A DNA stretch of 10,211 nucleotides from Oscillospiraceae bacterium. Lineage in GTDB: Bacteria > Bacillota > Clostridia > Oscillospirales > CAG-272. Below, in pieces: positions 6,071-10,211 of the stretch. Each line of letters starts with the position of its first letter. Within the stretch, counting starts at the first letter, position 1. A program made the position numbers and the translations under genes. The notes below the pieces were generated by a model. It ran no database searches. It was not told the DNA's origin and saw only the letters and a list, made by a program, of their open reading frames with translations. The stretch spans positions 1 through 10,211 of the forward strand of contig SVQS01000057.1 in NCBI GenBank assembly GCA_015065205.1. The letters are read 5' to 3'.

Positions 6071-7084
6071 TTAACGAGCATAGTAGAAATTGTCAGCGGG
6101 GAGCTTGCCACCGATAGAAGCAGGAGCAATACCGAAGAGAATACCAAGGTAGGTATTCATAGCAGTTTTCATTTCTGCGCCATCAAGGAAGCATACGTTA
6201 CATTTCGGCAATGCCTTTTTGGCAACGGGAGCACTTGTGAAAATGCCGTTATCAACAATCATTTGTGCGGCAGCGTCAACGTCGGTGGAGAGAAATTCGA
6301 TGGAGACCTTATATTCGTTCAAGAAATCTTCAACCGCTTCGGGATGCTCTTCAAGGAAAGCACGGCGTACAACCACGCAGCCTTGCACCAAAGAATTGGC
6401 AGCAGAAACCTTATTCCACTCTGCGGTCAGGTCCATCGCGGTAGTCAAAACGGTTCCATTATTGGCGTTTTTGACAGTATTGGTAGCAATAGTAACCATT
6501 GGTTCCGGGAGAACAGCAATATCTACAAGTCCGGATGCAACTGCATCCTTCAGTGCTGCAGGCTGTGCGTAAGTGGAAGAGTTTATCGTAATATCCTCGC
6601 CAACGGTCAGTCCGTTTTGTTTGCACAGATAGGTAAAAATAAATGTGGGGTTTTGTGCAGGAACATAAACGGTCTTACCGCGCAGATCAGCAAAAGAGGT
6701 TATGGTTTCGTTTTGGTTTGTCAAAAGATAGAGGCATCCAAGCGTATTAACAGCAAGAACAACAACGCCTCCCTCTGATTTGTTGTAAATGTTTGCAGCT
6801 GCATTGGTAGGCAGAGCTGCAATGTCGGCACTGCCATTCAAAAGTGCGGCGGTTACGTTAGAAGCATCGGTTTGTACCGAAAAATCGTATTTTTGACTTG
6901 TAGATCCGTTTTTTGCATCATTCATTAGCTTTGCCATACCAAAACCCGTTGTGCCATTTAGGGTATAGACATTTATTGTCAGGTCATCGCTCTTTTGATC
7001 GTTAGGTTGTGCAAAAAATGCACAAGAGGTTACCGAAAAGAGCAGAATTGCAACAAGGCAGATAGAGAGTAAACGAGTTTTCAT
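6071..7084 (-). CDS. ABC transporter substrate-binding lipoprotein, NMT1/SsuA-like
   Basis: Lipid-anchored receptor of 337 residues that would hand a small solute to the permease. The signal peptide ends in a lipobox, FSVTSC, with Cys21 as the lipidated residue, followed by a polar linker. The mature part has the type II periplasmic-binding features of the NMT1/THI5/SsuA group: INVYTLNGTTGFGMAKLM (about 37-54), a segment with GSADIAALPTNAA, FADLRGKTVYVP, and VDIAVLPEPM in the second half. AEWNK and the HPEAVEDFLNEY segment are also typical. The pocket does not tell the solute; nitrate, sulfonate, taurine, pyrimidine precursors and others share this fold. The start at 7084 follows AAAGGA by about nine bases. 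It lies 34 bases after the regulator gene and 16 before the permease. Confidence 0.92.
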   Translation of the reverse strand: MKTRLLSICLVAILLFSVTSCAFFAQPNDQKSDDLTINVYTLNGTTGFGMAKLMNDAKNGSTSQKYDFSVQTDASNVTAALLNGSADIAALPTNAAANIYNKSEGGVVVLAVNTLGCLYLLTNQNETITSFADLRGKTVYVPAQNPTFIFTYLCKQNGLTVGEDITINSSTYAQPAALKDAVASGLVDIAVLPEPMVTIATNTVKNANNGTVLTTAMDLTAEWNKVSAANSLVQGCVVVRRAFLEEHPEAVEDFLNEYKVSIEFLSTDVDAAAQMIVDNGIFTSAPVAKKALPKCNVCFLDGAEMKTAMNTYLGILFGIAPASIGGKLPADNFYYAR

Positions 7085-7118
7085 AATAAAATTCCTTTCT
7101 TTAATTTTGTGTTTGTTT

Positions 7119-7787
7119 CTATTGATAATCTTTCATCATCGCATCGGGGGCGAGGAGTCGGATAGAACGGCCGTTTTTTTCGATGTATCCATCGGCAATT
7201 AAGGTATCAAAAGCGCGATAAAGAGAAGCGCGACCGATATCAAGCAGCTCCGAAAGTGAGGAAAGAGAAGCATCGAGTTCAATGGAGTCGGTTTGGAAGG
7301 ATGAGAGATACAGCGCCAACCTTCGTTCTGCTGAGCCCGCCGTCAAATAGCGAATTTTGCGATTGAGATAGCAGATTCTGCCGGAGAGAAAGGCGAGATA
7401 ATTGTACAGGAAAGTGTGATCATTTTCCAAAAGCTCGCGAATGGCTTCTTCGGTGAAGAAAAAGACACGGCAACTTTTTTTTGCACGAATGGAACTGACA
7501 TAGCACTCATTTGTAAATAGGTTTGCAATTCCAAAAAGGTCACCTGTGCCAAAGAAACGCAAAAGAGCGTTTTTAGAGTCATCCGCAGTGGTGGCAACCG
7601 CCTCTCCTGCAAGGATAATTCCTGCTTTGTGAGAAGGATCATTTTGCGAAAGAATGGTGTCATCTTCCTCAAAATCAATGGCGCCACAGCCGTGACGGTC
7701 AAGGATGGTTATTGCGTGTGCGAGGTCTATTCCTGCAAAGATGGGAGAGGAAAAGATTTTATCGGTTTCTTTTTTTGATATGTTCAT
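7119..7787 (-). CDS. Crp/Fnr-family transcriptional regulator
   Basis: DNA-binding regulator of 222 residues. The N-terminal half is a cyclic-nucleotide-binding-type beta barrel (about 10-115, with AGIILAGEAVATTAD and FFGTGDLFGIANLF), then a long dimer helix (115-145), then a winged helix-turn-helix (176-212: LSSLSELLDIGRASLYRAF, wing IEKNGRSIRLL). By my alignment the cAMP-contacting Glu and Arg of E. coli CRP (E72, R82) are Ile and Tyr here, so cAMP is unlikely to be the signal. Cysteines at 34, 95, 106 and 139 do not form the FNR iron-sulfur pattern. Start at 7787 is chosen for AAAGGCGG just upstream; a longer reading would overlap the promoter. First gene of a unit with the transporter, so it probably controls it and itself. 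Confidence 0.88.
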   Translation of the reverse strand: MNISKKETDKIFSSPIFAGIDLAHAITILDRHGCGAIDFEEDDTILSQNDPSHKAGIILAGEAVATTADDSKNALLRFFGTGDLFGIANLFTNECYVSSIRAKKSCRVFFFTEEAIRELLENDHTFLYNYLAFLSGRICYLNRKIRYLTAGSAERRLALYLSSFQTDSIELDASLSSLSELLDIGRASLYRAFDTLIADGYIEKNGRSIRLLAPDAMMKDYQ

Positions 7788-7818
7788 AAAACAACCGCCT
7801 TTTGTATCATATGAGACA

Positions 7819-7847
7819 ATTATATCACAATATTGTGAAGTTGTCAA
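7819..7847 (-). promoter_or_regulatory. Perfect-consensus promoter of the crp-transporter unit
   Basis: On the minus strand TTGACA (7842-7847), a 17-base spacer and TATAAT (7819-7824), matching sigma-A consensus at every base. Predicted transcription start near 7812, with a leader of about 25 bases to the ATG at 7787. A short palindrome TCATATGA (7807-7814) lies across the predicted start. Such a strong core promoter usually needs a repressor, and a palindrome fills its spacer. Confidence 0.85.
7825..7838. promoter_or_regulatory. Perfect 14-bp palindrome, candidate operator of the Crp/Fnr regulator
   Basis: TCACAATATTGTGA reads the same on both strands and occupies bases 7825-7838 of the 17-base -35/-10 spacer. 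The half-site TGTGA is the one used by many Crp/Fnr proteins, but here the halves are in the opposite order (TCACA then TGTGA) from a classic CRP box. A dimer bound here would block RNA polymerase, so repression, including self-repression, is the natural reading. The binding protein is inferred from position only. Confidence 0.65.
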
Positions 7848-7931
7848 TGTGTTTTTATAAAATACTTTTCGTCAAAAAGGCAAAAATACATTTAATTTTG
7901 GAGAATTTCTATTCAATTTTATCAAACCCTC

Positions 7932-7960
7932 TTGACCGCACTCTCATTTGGGTGTATAAT
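7932..7960 (+). promoter_or_regulatory. Sigma-A promoter of the nucleotidyltransferase-galE-galM operon
   Basis: TTGACC (7932-7937), 17-base spacer, TATAAT (7955-7960): one mismatch to consensus. Predicted transcription start near 7967, giving a leader of about 27 bases with GGGAGG nine bases before the ATG at 7994. It is divergent from the crp promoter, with about 85 AT-rich bases between the two -35 boxes in which I see nothing else. Confidence 0.85.
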
Positions 7961-7977
7961 GATAGCGATATCATTAT
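7956..7977. promoter_or_regulatory. 22-bp operator with CG centre, cre/LacI-family-like
   Basis: Nine-base arms ATAATGATA (7956-7964) and TATCATTAT (7969-7977) flank GCGA. The inner 16 bases ATGATAGCGATATCAT (7959-7974) match the catabolite-responsive element WTGNAANCGNWNNCAW at all but one position (T for A at position 5). The central CG is the mark of LacI/GalR-family operators, CcpA included. It covers the -10 box and the predicted transcription start, so a bound dimer would repress the sugar operon. Confidence 0.65.
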
Positions 7978-7993
7978 TGGGAGGATAACGGTT

Positions 7994-8905
7994 ATGACTC
8001 TTGTTATTTTGGCGGCAGGAATGGGCTCTCGTTACGGCGGGCTCAAACAGCTCGATCCAATGAACGATGCCGGCAATTTTATTATTGATTTTTCCATTTA
8101 CGATGCCATCAAAGCAGGCTTTGATAAGGTTGTATTCATCATCAAAGAGGAAAATCTTGAACTTTTCCGTGAGACAATCGGCAATCGTATTGCGAAAAAA
8201 ATCAAGGTAGAATACGCATTCCAAAAAATGGATACACTTCCTGAGGGCTATACCGCTCCCGAGGGACGTACAAAGCCTCTTGGCACGGCACACGCCATTT
8301 ACTGCGTTAAGGACCTTGTAAAAGAAAACTTTGGTGTTATCAATGCCGATGACTTTTATGGCAGAGACACCTTTATGCAGCTCGGCCGTCACCTCAAAAC
8401 CGCTAACTGTGAAAACGGCATTGCTCACCATTGCATGATTGGCTTTGCTCTTGGTAACACCCTGACCGAAAACGGCACCGTTTCGCGCGGTCAGTGCGAG
8501 GTTGGAGAGAATGGAATTTTGAAGAGCGTTACCGAGCGCACCAAGATCATGAAAAAAGAGAACTGCGCAGCATATCTCGATGACGATGGAAAAACCTGGG
8601 TTGATATTCCGTTTGACACCATCATTTCGATGAATTGCTGGGGCTTTACTCCCGAAATTTTTGAAAAACTTGATGCAGGGCTTGCTGCTTTCCTTGATAA
8701 CATCGGCTCCAATCCTCTCAAAGCCGAATATTATCTACCTTCTGCCGTTGATGAACAGCAAAAGAGCGGTGTTTGCGACGTAAAGGTCTATCCTACAACG
8801 TCAGTATGGCATGGAGTTACATATCCGGAGGATAAAGAACACGTAAAGGATGCTTTGCGCGCGCTCATCGATGCAGGCGAATATCCCGAACGCCTTTGGG
8901 ACTGA
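7994..8905 (+). CDS. Sugar-1-phosphate nucleotidyltransferase (NTP_transferase family)
   Basis: Cytoplasmic enzyme of 303 residues predicted to join an NTP and a sugar 1-phosphate into an NDP-sugar plus pyrophosphate. The nucleotide-binding signature LAAGMGSRYGGLKQ (6-19) has Gly-x-Gly-Ser-Arg and the catalytic-type Lys18. KPLGTAHA (94-101) contacts the base and sugar in related enzymes, NADDFYG (117-123) carries the metal-binding Asp, and EYYLPS (245-250) and WHGVTYPED (272-280) close the domain. It differs from classical GalU and RfbA signatures, so sugar and nucleotide are not certain. Position directly before galE and galM suggests UTP with galactose or glucose 1-phosphate. The ATG at 7994 is fixed by GGGAGG nine bases upstream and by the promoter; a longer reading frame upstream would cross the promoter. 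Confidence 0.87.
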   Translation: MTLVILAAGMGSRYGGLKQLDPMNDAGNFIIDFSIYDAIKAGFDKVVFIIKEENLELFRETIGNRIAKKIKVEYAFQKMDTLPEGYTAPEGRTKPLGTAHAIYCVKDLVKENFGVINADDFYGRDTFMQLGRHLKTANCENGIAHHCMIGFALGNTLTENGTVSRGQCEVGENGILKSVTERTKIMKKENCAAYLDDDGKTWVDIPFDTIISMNCWGFTPEIFEKLDAGLAAFLDNIGSNPLKAEYYLPSAVDEQQKSGVCDVKVYPTTSVWHGVTYPEDKEHVKDALRALIDAGEYPERLWD

Positions 8906-8931
8906 TCTTTTAATCGAAAGGAACAAAACAG

Positions 8932-9951
8932 ATGTCTATTTTGATCACAGGCGGTGCCGGTTTTATCGGTTCTCACACCGCAGTTGAATTTTTGAATGCA
9001 GGATATGAGATTATCGTCGTTGATAACTATTGCAACAGCTCTCCCAAGTCCATCGAGCGCGTAAAGCAGATCACCGGCAAAGACTTCAAGGTCTACGAAG
9101 TAGATATGTGCGATAAGGGCGCTTTAGAAAAGGTGTTCCGAGAAAATCCCGATATCGATTCTGCCATTCACTTTGCAGGTCTTAAGGCAGTTGGCGAGTC
9201 TGTGCAAATGCCCGGCCTCTATTATTACAACAATCTGCTCAGCACCCTCAATCTGCTTGAGCTAATGGCAAAATATGATGCCAAGAGAATCGTTTTCTCC
9301 TCGTCTGCCACCGTTTACGGTGCTCCCAAGAGCGTGCCGATTCGCGAGGATTTTGATCTTAGCGCTACCAATCCTTACGGACAAACAAAGCTCATGATTG
9401 AGAAGATCCTTAAGGATTTTTGGATCTCCGATCATTCTTGGAGCATCTCTATTTTGCGCTATTTCAATCCCATCGGTGCACACAAGAGCGGTTTGATTGG
9501 TGAAAATCCCAAGGGAATTCCGAACAATCTGCTTCCTTACGTTGCTAAGGTTGCCGCAGGGCAGTTGCCGTATCTTTCTGTATTCGGTAACGACTATCCC
9601 ACACACGACGGCACAGGCGTGCGTGACTATATTCACGTTGTAGACCTTGCAAAAGCGCATCTCAAAGCACTTGAGAGAGCAGAAAAGGTCAATGAGGTTG
9701 AATATTTCAACGTTGGTACGGGTACAGGTTACTCGGTTCTTGATATCGTTGCCGCTTACGAAAAGGCAACCGGTCTCAAAGTGGCATACAAAATTGCGCC
9801 TCGCCGTCCCGGTGACATCGACACCTGCTACGCAGACCCAACTAAAGCTTATGAAGTGCTTGGCTGGAAAGCGGAAAACGATCTTGAGGATATGTGCCGC
9901 GACCTTGCAAACTGGATGAAGAAAAATCCCAACGGCTACGATGGAGAATAA
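8932..9951 (+). CDS. galE: UDP-glucose 4-epimerase
   Basis: NAD-dependent epimerase of the Leloir pathway that interconverts UDP-galactose and UDP-glucose in the cytoplasm. The 339-residue length is normal. Seen: Rossmann motif GGAGFIG (7-13), VVDNYCNS (29-36), the active-site block VFSSSATVYG (121-130) with Ser124, and NPYGQTK with Tyr149 and Lys153, in the same register as E. coli GalE. RYFNPIGAH (176-184) and the RRPGDIDTCYADPTKA segment (291-306) are typical. Residue 299, the gate residue, is Cys where E. coli has Tyr; a small residue here is known to let UDP-N-acetylhexosamines in. AAAGGA lies nine bases before the ATG and the gene starts 26 bases after the nucleotidyltransferase stop. 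Confidence 0.97.
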   Translation: MSILITGGAGFIGSHTAVEFLNAGYEIIVVDNYCNSSPKSIERVKQITGKDFKVYEVDMCDKGALEKVFRENPDIDSAIHFAGLKAVGESVQMPGLYYYNNLLSTLNLLELMAKYDAKRIVFSSSATVYGAPKSVPIREDFDLSATNPYGQTKLMIEKILKDFWISDHSWSISILRYFNPIGAHKSGLIGENPKGIPNNLLPYVAKVAAGQLPYLSVFGNDYPTHDGTGVRDYIHVVDLAKAHLKALERAEKVNEVEYFNVGTGTGYSVLDIVAAYEKATGLKVAYKIAPRRPGDIDTCYADPTKAYEVLGWKAENDLEDMCRDLANWMKKNPNGYDGE

Positions 9952-9954
9952 AGA

Positions 9955-10211
9955 ATGATTACAAAGCATTATTTTGGAACAATGGATGACGGTAGAGACG
10001 TATACAGCTATCTGCTCAAAAATGATGCAGGTATGAGTGTGCGGATCTGCGAGTTTGGCGGTGCAATTATGGAAATCTCTGTCCCCGACAGACTCGGTCG
10101 TATGACCGATGTGGTTGCGGGCTATGACTCCTTGCGCGATTACGTTTTAGCACCCGGATATCTCGGAGCACTTGTCGGTCGTGTTTGCAACCGCATTGCA
10201 AAGGGGAAATT
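9955..10211 (+). CDS. galM: Aldose 1-epimerase (galactose mutarotase), N-terminal 85 residues
   Basis: Partial gene cut by the right edge and read by hand. The start MITKHYFGTMDDGRDVYSY leads to CEFGGAIMEISVPDRLGR (about 32-49), VVAGYDSL (53-60) and GALVGRVCNRIAKGKF (70-85). The FGGxI and GRxxNRI motifs, with the substrate-binding Arg and Asn, are characteristic of GalM, which interconverts alpha and beta anomers of galactose or glucose. The ATG follows GGAG by eight bases and begins three bases after the galE stop, so it is the third gene of the operon. The catalytic His and Glu lie beyond the window and cannot be checked. Confidence 0.9.
   Translation, partial: MITKHYFGTMDDGRDVYSYLLKNDAGMSVRICEFGGAIMEISVPDRLGRMTDVVAGYDSLRDYVLAPGYLGALVGRVCNRIAKGK

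Noticed and set aside
6055..6147. In-frame N-terminal extension of the permease
   Set aside because: It overlaps the end of the binding-protein gene and no ribosome binding site precedes the upstream Met codons.
5942..6778. Long open frame on the plus strand opposite the permease and binding-protein genes
   Set aside because: Antisense shadow of two well-supported genes with no family motif.
7093..7110. AT-only inverted repeat (AAAATT/AATTTT) before the binding-protein gene
   Set aside because: Only six A/T pairs in an AT-rich 34-base gap around the ribosome binding site; expected by chance.
7788..7847. In-frame N-terminal extension of the Crp/Fnr regulator
   Set aside because: It would place coding sequence over the -35/-10 region; AAAGGCGG supports the start at 7787.
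7956..7977. Fur box
   Set aside because: The arms resemble Fur half-sites, but the spacing is wrong (6 bases between ATAATGAT and ATCATTAT instead of 1), and the CG centre fits LacI-family sites better.
7802..7993. In-frame N-terminal extension of the nucleotidyltransferase
   Set aside because: It would cross the promoter at 7932-7960 and the operator, has no family similarity, and the ATG at 7994 has a good Shine-Dalgarno and starts the family signature.
1..10211. CRISPR array, mobile element, tRNA or phage signature
   Set aside because: No direct repeats with spacers, transposase, integrase, attachment site or tRNA cloverleaf were seen; gene order and composition look like core chromosome.

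Overview
The window looks like a chromosomal segment of a low-to-mid GC Gram-positive anaerobe, most likely an uncultured member of the Clostridia (Bacillota; Oscillospirales-like is a guess). Pointers are the Gram-positive type signal peptidase I next to RbgA, a PdaA-type deacetylase, an archaeal-type phosphoglycerate mutase, strong GAAAGGA or AGGAGG Shine-Dalgarno sequences before nearly every gene, and near-consensus sigma-A promoters. There are ten complete genes, plus rbgA cut at the left edge and galM cut at the right edge. Coding density is high: the two longest gene-free gaps are about 205 bases each, and both are divergent promoter regions. I see no rRNA, tRNA, CRISPR array, insertion sequence, phage gene or recognisable riboswitch.

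Layout. (1) Positions 1-2249, minus strand: an operon apgM - lepB - rbgA read from right to left, with an extended -10 promoter at 2284-2312. It joins glycolysis (or, alternatively, homoserine phosphorylation), signal peptide removal and 50S ribosome assembly. (2) Positions 2385-4709, plus strand: a perfect-consensus promoter, a membrane-anchored protein I do not recognise, then two polysaccharide deacetylases that overlap by four bases (PdaA-like, then a classical PgdA/CE4-like enzyme). Both are exported and predicted to edit peptidoglycan. A 9-bp inverted repeat runs into the Shine-Dalgarno of the first deacetylase. (3) Positions 4695-7847, minus strand: a four-gene unit with a Crp/Fnr-family regulator first, then a lipoprotein substrate-binding protein, an inner-membrane permease and an ATPase of the NitT/TauT/SsuABC type. 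The regulator's promoter carries a perfect 14-bp palindrome filling most of its -35/-10 spacer, which suggests self-regulation. The last gene runs convergently into the second deacetylase with a 15-base overlap. (4) Positions 7932-10211, plus strand: a sugar operon with a sugar-1-phosphate nucleotidyltransferase, galE and galM. Its promoter has a 22-bp interrupted palindrome with a CG centre, matching the cre/LacI-family operator pattern at 15 of 16 positions.

How they work together. The right-hand operon looks like galactose or galactosyl-sugar metabolism in which a UTP-dependent nucleotidyltransferase may take the place of GalT, with GalE able by its gate residue to act on both UDP-Gal and UDP-GalNAc. 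The Crp-led transporter is self-contained but its substrate cannot be read from the sequence. No single element is clearly a new system. The best leads are the two promoter palindromes, the nucleotidyltransferase-galE-galM unit, the Crp-regulated transporter, and the unknown membrane protein upstream of the tandem deacetylases.
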